Below are positions 8,700 to 16,604 of a stretch of DNA of 64,000 nucleotides, in pieces; the stretch's first letter is position 1; every line of letters starts with the position of its first letter. The translations under genes were made by a program, and so were the position numbers. Location of the stretch: NCBI GenBank assembly GCA_964649725.1, contig CAZYTM010000011.1, positions 18,483-82,482 on the forward strand, read 5' to 3'. Origin of the DNA: CAZYTM01 sp964649725 (GTDB taxonomy: Bacteria > Desulfobacterota > Desulfuromonadia > Geobacterales > Geobacteraceae). The notes below the pieces were generated by a model that did no database searches, was not told the origin of the DNA, and saw only the letters and a program-made list of their open reading frames with translations.

Positions 8700-8919
8700 G
8701 TTATTCCTTTCCGCTTCACCCCGGGGAAGGCTGCTGAACAGTGAGATATCCTCTATACTCTGTCATTTGCTCCAGTATGGTCCACTATAAAGGTCTGGCT
8801 TCTTCGTGCTGAAATTCGCCCCTCCCATAATTCAATAAGGTTGTCCCCTTGACCACCCTGATAAGCTGGGCAAATCTGCGTCAGAGTGCAAAAGTACCTG
8901 CCGGGGATGATATCTGCAG

Positions 8920-9384
8920 CTAACCGTTATTGTTGTTATTGTTATTGTTATTATTGTTGTTGTTATTATTGTTTGAGTTGATGCCCGAGCCCGAGAGATT
9001 ACCCCGGTTCTCACGGCGCAGCGCTGACTGGTCAGCCAGGACGATGCCTCCACCTGCGACCATGGCTGCAGTGCCGATGATCATGATACTCTTCCCGTTC
9101 AGGTAGGTGTCCTGATCGATGATACAGATCCTCCGCCCATCGCAGTGAATTACCTGGTCATGCTGCGGGTTTTCCACGGCATAGCTCTTCAGGACAGTCC
9201 CGTTACCATGCAGGAAAATCCCCTGTGCCGTCTGGACCAGGAACATCTTCCCGGTGGTGTCTGCTGCCAAACGACTGACGATCTCGTCCTCCATCTGCGC
9301 CCGCTTGTTGTCATCGGGGACTCCGGCCATGTTTAGAAACCTCTCCACGGTGGATGCTATTCTCTGCAGGTCTTTGGGCAACAT
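8920..9384 (-). CDS. Small protein with C-terminal poly-asparagine tail; candidate substrate of the adjacent radical SAM enzyme
   Basis: 154 residues, no family recognised. Residues 1-95 form a soluble domain (helical N-terminus, then strand-rich FLVQTAQGIFLHGNGTVL and RRICIIDQDTYLNGK). A Gly/Ala/Ile-rich hydrophobic stretch (SIMIIGTAAMVAGGGIVLA) comes next. The end is RRENRGNLSGSGINS, then 16 Asn and a final Gly. GGGAG precedes the ATG, and the gene starts only 14 bases after the stop codon of a radical SAM/SPASM gene, so the two are surely cotranscribed. A leader-like domain ahead of a low-complexity tail, next to a SPASM enzyme, is the usual arrangement of a RiPP precursor. That role is inference. 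The alternative is a structural protein with a disordered tail. Confidence 0.72.
   Translation of the reverse strand: MLPKDLQRIASTVERFLNMAGVPDDNKRAQMEDEIVSRLAADTTGKMFLVQTAQGIFLHGNGTVLKSYAVENPQHDQVIHCDGRRICIIDQDTYLNGKSIMIIGTAAMVAGGGIVLADQSALRRENRGNLSGSGINSNNNNNNNNNNNNNNNNG
8926..8973 (-). repeat. Run of 16 asparagine codons
   Basis: Sixteen consecutive Asn codons, nine AAC and seven AAT in irregular order, encode the C-terminal tail before a last Gly and the stop codon. The mixed codons mean this is not a perfect trinucleotide repeat, so the run looks maintained at protein level rather than produced by recent slippage. Confidence 0.97.
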
Positions 9385-9398
9385 GGCACTCCCTTTCG

Positions 9399-11243
9399 TT
9401 ACTCATCCCAGAAAAACTCAAGGTTCTGGAACGGCAGATTGATAGCCTGGATATGATAGAAGGCATTCAGCCTCTGTTTCTGGTAGTGATAATCCCGCAG
9501 GAAACCTGTGGTGGCAAAGAGGTTGTTCAGCACTCCTTGCCGGAACAGGTTGCGATGCAACATCAACAGCGGCATGAGGTCCAGCTCGGACCACTGGTCG
9601 CCGAGATTTTCACTTGCCTTGAGGTGTTGACAAAACAGCTGATGGCTGAAAAGGTGCTCCTGTTTGCGCCGTTGCTCGTCGCCATAGACCACTGCGGTAT
9701 CGCGCAGCATCTGGAGAAAGAGAGTGTTGCGCAGCGGCTCGCTGCAGTGGACCATGAAGATGTCGCGACGGACGAGCAGTTCGACCCGGTCAGCGGGGCC
9801 GATGGAGAACAGCTCCCGACCTGGCCTGAGAATCTGCGACCGGAGGAGATGACGTTCGCTGTTGAGCACCAGCTGGAAGGCTGAATCGCTGTAAAGCTCT
9901 TTGAGAACCGGGTCTGCGGCGATAATACCGGTAAGGGAGTTCTTTGTCTCGGCAAGATCGTTGGGGAGAACCAGGGGAGACCCGGCGCGGCCCGGCTCCT
10001 CAGACTCAGCCGTTGCCAGGGCCGGGTGAATGGCCAGACGGTATTCCCGCTCCACCTGTTTCTGCCTCTCGGGGTCGAGGGGGGGACAGATACGGGGATT
10101 ATCCCGGTAGATCTCACGCTGCAGGGCACAGGTATAGGATGATGCCTGACCTTTCTGCAGCTTGACCACCGGGCATCCGGTGTGGCAGAGATGCAGATGG
10201 GTGCACTGACGGCACTCTGCCGCCAGACCTGCCTGCTGGTGCAGAAAGGCCATCCTGGCGCGCCCTTCGGCAAGGATCTGTGGCACTGTATCGGTCAGGA
10301 TATTGCCGAAGCGGCATGAGTCGAGCCCCTGCCCCCGGACGCAGGACCAGACTGTACCATCGCTTTGCAGCAGCATGAACCGCTCCCCACAGTTTAAGGC
10401 ATTGGTGCAGTAGGAGGGGGTGAACTCGTCGAACCAGTTTCTCTTCAGCCCCTCCTCCAGGTCACTACCCAGAAACCGGTCCCGAAGGGCATGGTACAGG
10501 GCTATCTGCCGGGAATCGCCGGCAGGGTGCAATGGGGCAAGCCCACGACAGTCGAGGCTTGCCCGGTTGTGGGCCGATTCGAACCCGAACATGATATTGA
10601 ACCTGTTCATGTCGAACCCCAAGTCGTCATGTATTCTCCGGATATCGGCGACGATGGCCGGGATATCCTCCAGATGCTCATCGTACAGGGTGCAGGAGAT
10701 CTTCTTCTCATGGGGGTAGCCGGCCAGCAGGCGCAGATTCTCCAGGGTGCGAGGGAGCCAGCTCCGGCCGGCGCGGGTGGTGCGGTAGCGGCCATGCAGC
10801 GCCAGTGGGAGATCGATACTGGCACTGATGGAGACTTTATGACGCACGAACAGGTCATACAGACGATGGAAATTGTACAGATTGGTCTTGAGGTGCGGGG
10901 CCGATTTCCGGAAACCCTGGGAGGTCAGCGCGTCGTAATGATCCAGATAGTGGCGGCGAATGATACCGAACAGCTCCTCCAGCACTGAAGATGGCAGCAA
11001 GGTCGGCTCACCGCCATGGAGAGAGACGTTGAACGGCAGGACTTCTGCGTCCTCGAAGGCGGAGAGAGCCGCCCGTAGGGTTGACACGGCACGGTCAGCA
11101 TCCAGGAGAGGAGCAGGCCGGTCGGTCTGTCTCCCCAGGTAACAGTAGCGGCAGCCCAGGTTACAGGCCAGGGTCGGCACATAGAGCAGGTGAATGAGTC
11201 GGGGGTGCTGCTGGTCGGAGATGGCGGAGCCGGAGGTGGTCAT
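9399..11243 (-). CDS. Radical SAM/SPASM protein, peptide-modifying type, with long C-terminal extension
   Basis: Radical S-adenosylmethionine enzyme. C27, C31 and C34 (CNLGCRYC) bind the SAM [4Fe-4S] cluster, and GGEP at 77-80 is the SAM-binding motif. A SPASM region with extra Cys ligands follows (C279, C285, C301, C310, C344, C347, C353, C357, C372), as in sulfatase maturases and RiPP maturases. Residues from about 390 to 614 form an additional domain without a recognised motif. The enzyme sits between a small membrane protein gene and the poly-Asn protein gene, all minus strand with gaps of 1 and 14 bases. I infer that it modifies the poly-Asn protein. I do not know a named family with this exact combination. 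An anaerobic-sulfatase-maturase-like function is less likely because no sulfatase is nearby. Confidence 0.88.
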   Translation of the reverse strand: MTTSGSAISDQQHPRLIHLLYVPTLACNLGCRYCYLGRQTDRPAPLLDADRAVSTLRAALSAFEDAEVLPFNVSLHGGEPTLLPSSVLEELFGIIRRHYLDHYDALTSQGFRKSAPHLKTNLYNFHRLYDLFVRHKVSISASIDLPLALHGRYRTTRAGRSWLPRTLENLRLLAGYPHEKKISCTLYDEHLEDIPAIVADIRRIHDDLGFDMNRFNIMFGFESAHNRASLDCRGLAPLHPAGDSRQIALYHALRDRFLGSDLEEGLKRNWFDEFTPSYCTNALNCGERFMLLQSDGTVWSCVRGQGLDSCRFGNILTDTVPQILAEGRARMAFLHQQAGLAAECRQCTHLHLCHTGCPVVKLQKGQASSYTCALQREIYRDNPRICPPLDPERQKQVEREYRLAIHPALATAESEEPGRAGSPLVLPNDLAETKNSLTGIIAADPVLKELYSDSAFQLVLNSERHLLRSQILRPGRELFSIGPADRVELLVRRDIFMVHCSEPLRNTLFLQMLRDTAVVYGDEQRRKQEHLFSHQLFCQHLKASENLGDQWSELDLMPLLMLHRNLFRQGVLNNLFATTGFLRDYHYQKQRLNAFYHIQAINLPFQNLEFFWDE

Positions 11244-11244
11244 G

Positions 11245-11703
11245 TCAGGCTACAACCAGGCCCGGCGAGGCTTCGTTCAGGCGGGCGATGATCTTGCCGG
11301 TCACCTTGTCGAACTTGGCCTTTTTATTGGCGCGGACCTTGTCAGGCTTACGGGCATTGGTGGGGAACTTGTCCGCCTCGATGACCATGGTCTTCCCTCT
11401 TCCAGAAGTCAGAGTCAGGGTCTGCCGTTTTCTGTCCAGCACCGTCCTGGTCACGGTCCGGTAATAGATGATCTGCTCGCCAAGGATCAGGTAGCGACCG
11501 GCGATAACCAGAGGCTTGTCGAGACCTGAGTTGCGGTAACGGATGTAGAGTGCCGGCGGTATGACAAGCAGCGCCAGGAACCATGGTGAAACGGCGGACG
11601 CTGCGACTACGGCAATACAGACCGTGGCGATGCACAAGCCGATAACTTTCGCCATAGAGTTGTCAAACTGGTAAGCGTAACTGGCAAATTCACGGTTTTC
11701 CAT
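11245..11703 (-). CDS. Small membrane protein, first gene of the radical SAM unit
   Basis: 152 residues: two closely spaced membrane segments (about residues 19-55), then a cytoplasmic strand-rich domain with a PH-like feel (VIAGRYLILGEQIIYYRTVTR) and a basic tail. GAGGC lies 6 bases before the ATG at 11703; an upstream in-frame start at 11745 lacks a ribosome site. The stop codon is one base from the radical SAM start, so expression is coupled. It might anchor, immunise or export the product of the unit; none of these can be shown from sequence. Confidence 0.75.
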   Translation of the reverse strand: MENREFASYAYQFDNSMAKVIGLCIATVCIAVVAASAVSPWFLALLVIPPALYIRYRNSGLDKPLVIAGRYLILGEQIIYYRTVTRTVLDRKRQTLTLTSGRGKTMVIEADKFPTNARKPDKVRANKKAKFDKVTGKIIARLNEASPGLVVA

Positions 11704-11813
11704 GGGATGCCTCACAATGATGCAGGATAACTGAGATGTTAGCACCGGGTGGTAAAGGCGTCAAGACACCATAACGAACTGGCAAATTTCAGTTTTTCTG
11801 GTAAACTGCTGCC

Positions 11814-13139
11814 ATGTCCCGATTTCCTGAGCGACTGGCCGTGATCGGCTACTCCAACATTTCGACCCGAATCGCACAACTGGCGGCAGGTTCGGGTATA
11901 CCCACCATTTATTTCGTGGCTGAAGCGGAGTTAAGTCTGGTAAAGACCCCCGGATACCGGTTCGAACTGCACCCTATGCCTGCCAACAGTCATGCGGAGT
12001 TCCCGGCTGTCATCTCTTCGTGCAGCGCCTTCATCATAGCTTCGGATAACGAGCAGTTCAACATCCTGACCACTTTGCAGCTTGCCGATTGGGTCGCTGG
12101 TCGGCGGATAGTCACGCGGCTCTTCAATATCAGACTTGGCCAGGAAATCGAAAGACGTCTGCCCAATGTGAAGGTACTAAGCGTTTCGGAGCTGGCGGCC
12201 CCACATTTTGCCGCATCCGCCTTTATCGACGGGGTGATGGCAGCCTGGCGCCAGGAGGAACGGCTGCTGGTGAAAACCACTGCCGGGGGACCGGATACAG
12301 TCCATGATCTGGATGTTCTGCTCAGGGAACAGCCATGTGGCGGCAAGGGAGAATGCCGGCCCAGTCTTTACCGGAAGCGCATCAGGCTTGATCGGATGTT
12401 TCTAGCTGTCCTGGCTGCTCTCGGGATGGTCATGATTTCAGGCACCATTTACTTCTGGCTTGCACGGGGACTACCTCCGGGCGATGCCCTCTATTTTGTG
12501 GTTACCACCCTGACCACTACCGGATACGGCGACTACAGCCTGCGGGAATCGCCCATCTTCGCCAAAATAGTCGGCATGGGGCTCATGCTGTCCGGGGCAA
12601 CTCTCCTGGCCATCCTTTTTGCCCTGGTGACCGACGTGCTGCTCCGAATCCGTCTCGATACCACTCTCGGACGTAGACCGGTCGACAATACTGGACATAT
12701 CATCGTCTGCGGTGCAGGAGATGTCGGGGTCAGGATAATCGAATGCCTTCAGGCGGCCGGTGCCAGCCCGGTCGCAGTAGAGCGCGACCAGGACCGCCGC
12801 TTCAATCAGCGGATTCGTGACCTGGGCATTCCGCTCGTTATTGCTGATGCCGCCCTGGAGGAAACTTTGGAGAAGGCCGGAGCCCCACGTGCCAGCGCCA
12901 TAATCTGTGCCACCGATAATGACATGGGTAATCTGGAGATTGCCCTGAACGCCAGGGCTCTAAATCCAGGGATCAGACAGGTGGTGCGCATCTATGATCC
13001 GGAGTTTTCGGAACAGATGCATAATCATTTTGGCATAGCCGCTGTCATCAGCTCTTCTGCCATAGCCGCCCCCCGCTTCCTTGCCGCAGCATTATCTGCA
13101 GAGACTGATGTGTCTGTAACCGGCTGGAAGACGCTGTAG
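11814..13139 (+). CDS. K+ channel with RCK/TrkA-N-like domains on both sides of the pore
   Basis: The central part is a two-helix potassium channel: hydrophobic helix at about 195-216, pore loop with selectivity filter TTGYGD at 235-240, second helix at about 247-276. A regular RCK (TrkA-N) domain follows, with GxGxxG at G300-G302-G305 and an acidic residue (VERD) after the second strand. Residues 1-130 also look Rossmann-like (LAVIGYSNISTRIA, then FIIASDNEQFNI at about 73-84), but the glycine motif is degenerate. Normal bacterial channels of this type have the order pore-RCK. A C-x5-C pair (C175, C181) lies before the first helix. It is divergent from the radical SAM unit; a strong ribosome site is not visible. 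Confidence 0.85.
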   Translation: MSRFPERLAVIGYSNISTRIAQLAAGSGIPTIYFVAEAELSLVKTPGYRFELHPMPANSHAEFPAVISSCSAFIIASDNEQFNILTTLQLADWVAGRRIVTRLFNIRLGQEIERRLPNVKVLSVSELAAPHFAASAFIDGVMAAWRQEERLLVKTTAGGPDTVHDLDVLLREQPCGGKGECRPSLYRKRIRLDRMFLAVLAALGMVMISGTIYFWLARGLPPGDALYFVVTTLTTTGYGDYSLRESPIFAKIVGMGLMLSGATLLAILFALVTDVLLRIRLDTTLGRRPVDNTGHIIVCGAGDVGVRIIECLQAAGASPVAVERDQDRRFNQRIRDLGIPLVIADAALEETLEKAGAPRASAIICATDNDMGNLEIALNARALNPGIRQVVRIYDPEFSEQMHNHFGIAAVISSSAIAAPRFLAAALSAETDVSVTGWKTL

Positions 13140-13176
13140 AAAGAAGAAAAGGAAGAGGAACAGGGTAGGTGTCGAG

Positions 13177-13581
13177 ATGGCCATTATCTGGCAGGATGAA
13201 TACAATATCGGCATTGCCGCGATCGACAGCCAGCACCAGGGGATATTCAGCCGTTTCAATGCGCTGCTTGATGCCTGCGAGAAGGGGTTGCAACAGGAGG
13301 AGCTGGAGCAGCTGCTAGACTATCTGGAGGGGTACACCCTGACCCATTTCGAGGATGAGGAGCGGGCGATGCGCGAGCATGACTACCCTGCGCTGGCAGA
13401 ACACCAGGAGCAGCACGCCATATTCAAGGATGATCTGCAGCAGCTGCGCGACCGTGTCGCCCGTGAAGGGTTGGCGCCTGCGATCATTCTGGCGACCAAG
13501 GCGGCCCTCATCAAATGGCTCATCACCCATATCCGCAATTCCGACCAGCAGTTCGGCGCATTTTTCAAACAGCTGCCATAG
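13177..13581 (+). CDS. Bacteriohemerythrin
   Basis: 134-residue single-domain O2-carrying di-iron protein. All seven expected ligands are present: H20, H57, E61, H76, H80, H118 and D123, in the motifs DSQH, HFEDEE, EHQEQH and THIRNSD. It starts 38 bases after the channel gene and may be cotranscribed with it. The following roughly 260 bases up to the CheB/CheR gene are AT-rich and gene-free. Compare the 1.0 kb paralogue, which lacks one of these His. Confidence 0.94.
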   Translation: MAIIWQDEYNIGIAAIDSQHQGIFSRFNALLDACEKGLQQEELEQLLDYLEGYTLTHFEDEERAMREHDYPALAEHQEQHAIFKDDLQQLRDRVAREGLAPAIILATKAALIKWLITHIRNSDQQFGAFFKQLP

Positions 13582-13840
13582 GCATCGGTTTGGTCTTAAC
13601 TTTATAGGCTCAAAAAGATGCAATTAATGGGACTCTGTCCTGATTCAATATAGAACTGTTCTGCTGCTTAGCTAATTTGGTTCTTATTTCCTGCCCGGAC
13701 AATCTTCATTCCGATGCTATAGTTCAACTATACAAACTCTCCCTGCCACCCAGACCTTCACATTGCTGATTATTGTAGAAAATGAAAGAGCTGCTAAATA
13801 CTTTTGAGTTATTTAAGGAAATACTGTTATAACTATACAT

Positions 13841-16480
13841 ATGAAAAAGTCATTCAAAGCAGCTAAAAACGGGCAGAAAGGGGCTCTTCCTCCACCGTCT
13901 GAAAGCGGTGAACGACAGACTGGCGAGCTCTTCCCCATTGTCGGTATCGGAGCATCTGCCGGGGGGCTGGAGGCGCTGGAGCAGTTCCTGCGCCAGGTGC
14001 CGCAGGGGAGCGGCATCGCCTTTGTCATTATCCAGCATCTCGACCCTACCCACAAGGGGATCATGGCCGAACTGCTGCAACGGACCACCGGGATGGAGGT
14101 GCTGCAGGTCAGGGACCGGCTGCGGGTCAAGCCGGACTGCGTCTATGTGATCCCCCCCAACAGGGATATGTCGATACTGCATGGAGTGCTGCACCTCTTC
14201 GAGCCGACGGCGCCGCGGGGGTTGCGGCTGCCGATCGACTTCTTCCTCCGTTCGCTGGCCGAGGACCGGCAGGAGCGGAGCATCGGCGTGATACTCTCCG
14301 GGATGGGGTCGGATGGGGCGGCAGGGGTGCGCGCCATCAAGGAGAAGGGGGGGCTGGTGCTGGTGCAGGAGCCTGCTTCGGCGAGGTTCGACAGCATGCC
14401 GCGGAGCGCCATCGATGCCGGACTTGCCGATCTGGTAGCCCCGGCTGAGGAGCTGCCGGGGAAGATCAGCGACTATCTCCGCCACTCCCTGGTCCTGACC
14501 AGAACTGAAGGGCCGCTGGAGGAGAAGGATCAGAGCGCCCTGGAGAAAGTCCTCATCCTGCTCAGGTCCAGGACCGGCCAGGATTTCACCATGTACAAGA
14601 AGAACACCGTTTACCGCCGCATCGAGCGGCGGATGGGGATCCACCTGATCGACCGGATAGCCGCTTACGTACGCTATCTGCAGGAGAATCCCCAGGAGGT
14701 GGAAATCCTCTTCAAGGAGCTGTTGATCGGCGTGACCAGCTTTTTCCGCGACCCGGCAGCCTGGGAGAAGTTGCAGAAAGAGGCTATTCCGGCGCTCCTG
14801 GCGGCGCGTCCGGCCGGCGGGATGCTGCGGGCCTGGTCTGCAGGCTGTTCCACCGGGGAGGAGGCCTATTCCCTCGCCATTGCCTTCAGGGAGGCGCTGG
14901 AGCAGTGCGATCCAAAAGCTAAATTCACCCTGCAGATCTTTGCCACCGACCTCGACCGTGACGCCATCGACCGGGCCAGGCAGGGGCTCTATCCGGCCAA
15001 TATCAGCGCGGATCTCTCCCCTGAGCGGCTGCAGCGCTTTTTTACCAATGAGGAGAATGGCTACCGGGTCGGCAAGGAGATCCGGGAGATGATCACCTTT
15101 GCCACGCAGAACATCATCATGGACCCCCCCTTTACCAAGCTCGACATCCTCATCTGCCGCAACCTGATGATCTATCTGACGCCGGAGCTGCAGAAAAAGC
15201 TGCTGCCGTTATTTCACTACAGTCTCCTCCCTGGCGGCATCCTCTTTTTAGGGAGTGCCGAGACAGTCAACGCCTGCAGCGAGATATTCTCCTCGGTCGA
15301 TATCAAGTCGCGCCTCTTCCGCCGCCGCGAATCGGTCCTGGTGCCTGAACCGGTGACTTTCCCGGTGACATTTGTCCCCCCTATGCCGGGGGGAGCAAAG
15401 GAGTTACAGATGTTGAAACCAGCAGCAAATCTCCAGTCGCTTGCCGACCAGCTCCTGTTGCAGTATTTCTCCCCCCCTGCCGTGCTGGTGAACGACAAGG
15501 GGGATATCCTCTATATCAGTGGCCGGACCGGCAAATATCTGGAGCCGGCGGCCGGCAAGGCGAACTGGAATATCTTTGCCATGGCCCGCGAAGGGATCCG
15601 TTATGAGCTGGGGAGCGCCTTTCAGAAGGCGCTCCGGCAAAAAGGGGGGGTAACCGCCAAGGGTCTCAAGGTCGGCGAGAGTAACAACCTCCAGAGTGTC
15701 GATATCACTGTCCAGGCGATCGATGAGCCGGAGGCGCTACGGGGGATGGTGATGATCATCTTTGCCGATGTGGCGTCCCCACTGGAAGAGAAGAGGCCGG
15801 GTCGCGCCAGAAGCTCTGCAACCGGCAAGGCGCGGGATATCGAACTGGAACGGCAGCTGCAGCAGTACCGCGAAGAGCTGCAGACTACCCGCGAGGAGAT
15901 GCAATCGTCGCAGGAGGAGCTCAAATCGACCAACGAGGAGCTGCAGTCGACCAACGAGGAGCTGCAGTCGACCAACGAGGAGCTGACCACCTCCAGGGAG
16001 GAGATGCAGTCGCTGAACGAAGAGCTGCAGACGGTAAATGCCGAGCAGCAGGCAAAGATGGACGAGCTTGGGCGGATCAACAACGACATGCGGAACCTGT
16101 TAAACAGCACCGAGATCGTCACCATCTTCCTCGACAGCGCATTCAAGGTACGGCGCTTCACCTCCGGGGCGAACCGGCTCTTCAAACTGATCCCGGGTGA
16201 TGTGGGGCGGCCGCTCAGCGATATCACCAGCGACCTCCTCTACCCCGAGATGGGTGACGAGGCTGCGGAGGTGCTCCGTACCCTGGCCTTTTCCGAGAAA
16301 CAGATGACCACCATTGACGGCCGCTGGTTCTCGGTCCGGATCATGCCCTACCGCACCATGGATGAGGTGATAGACGGTCTGGTGATCACCTTTACCGATA
16401 TCACCGCAGCGAAAAAGCTGGAGGCTGAGCTGCGCGAGGAGATTGCCAGGCTCAAGAAGCAAGCTCAAGGTGAAGGGTGA
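13841..16480 (+). CDS. CheB methylesterase / CheR methyltransferase / PAS fusion protein
   Basis: Large (879-residue) signalling protein combining receptor-methylation enzymes. Residues about 30-215 are CheB without a receiver domain: GASAGG with the nucleophilic Ser, QHLDPTH with the catalytic His, and GMGSDGAAG with the Asp. CheR follows (about 240-500; SAGCSTGEEAYS is the SAM-binding motif). A long coiled coil of NEELQST repeats (about 680-760) and a PAS domain make up the end. Such fusions usually act in chemosensory-like regulation rather than classic chemotaxis. No kinase domain is present, but a PAS histidine kinase gene follows 125 bases downstream. The last codons and stop run into a heptamer repeat array, so the C-terminus QAQGEG may be partly repeat-derived. 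Confidence 0.94.
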   Translation: MKKSFKAAKNGQKGALPPPSESGERQTGELFPIVGIGASAGGLEALEQFLRQVPQGSGIAFVIIQHLDPTHKGIMAELLQRTTGMEVLQVRDRLRVKPDCVYVIPPNRDMSILHGVLHLFEPTAPRGLRLPIDFFLRSLAEDRQERSIGVILSGMGSDGAAGVRAIKEKGGLVLVQEPASARFDSMPRSAIDAGLADLVAPAEELPGKISDYLRHSLVLTRTEGPLEEKDQSALEKVLILLRSRTGQDFTMYKKNTVYRRIERRMGIHLIDRIAAYVRYLQENPQEVEILFKELLIGVTSFFRDPAAWEKLQKEAIPALLAARPAGGMLRAWSAGCSTGEEAYSLAIAFREALEQCDPKAKFTLQIFATDLDRDAIDRARQGLYPANISADLSPERLQRFFTNEENGYRVGKEIREMITFATQNIIMDPPFTKLDILICRNLMIYLTPELQKKLLPLFHYSLLPGGILFLGSAETVNACSEIFSSVDIKSRLFRRRESVLVPEPVTFPVTFVPPMPGGAKELQMLKPAANLQSLADQLLLQYFSPPAVLVNDKGDILYISGRTGKYLEPAAGKANWNIFAMAREGIRYELGSAFQKALRQKGGVTAKGLKVGESNNLQSVDITVQAIDEPEALRGMVMIIFADVASPLEEKRPGRARSSATGKARDIELERQLQQYREELQTTREEMQSSQEELKSTNEELQSTNEELQSTNEELTTSREEMQSLNEELQTVNAEQQAKMDELGRINNDMRNLLNSTEIVTIFLDSAFKVRRFTSGANRLFKLIPGDVGRPLSDITSDLLYPEMGDEAAEVLRTLAFSEKQMTTIDGRWFSVRIMPYRTMDEVIDGLVITFTDITAAKKLEAELREEIARLKKQAQGEG

Positions 16481-16517
16481 AGGGTGAAGGGTGAATGGTG
16501 AATGGTGAAGGGTGAAG
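16469..16517. repeat. Seven tandem heptamers GGTGAAG/GGTGAAT
   Basis: Units in order: three GGTGAAG, two GGTGAAT, two GGTGAAG, directly abutting. The array begins inside the last codons of the CheB/CheR gene, supplies its stop codon, and ends 87 bases before the histidine kinase ATG. The same heptamer recurs at 58.9 kb. Confidence 0.95.
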
Positions 16518-16545
16518 AAGGATTTCATAACATATTTTCAGATTT

Positions 16546-16573
16546 CATACTTCATAATTCATACTTCATAATT
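16546..16573. repeat. Two tandem 14-bp repeats
   Basis: CATACTTCATAATT occurs twice back to back in the spacer just after the heptamer array and 31 bases before the histidine kinase start. A partial third copy (TTCATAA) lies upstream at 16524. Confidence 0.9.
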
Positions 16574-16604
16574 GATCATTAATAAGTCAACCTGAGGTTC
16601 GACC

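Noticed and set aside
9399..11243. Anaerobic sulfatase maturase
   Set aside because: No sulfatase gene in the window, and the protein is about 200 residues longer; the adjacent poly-Asn protein is a better partner.
15850..16060. Tandem repeat in CheB/CheR as a variable repeat locus
   Set aside because: The NEELQST repeats are a normal coiled-coil feature of this protein family.
16469..16517. Heptamer array as a CRISPR
   Set aside because: Units are 7 bases and abut each other; there are no spacers and no cas genes.
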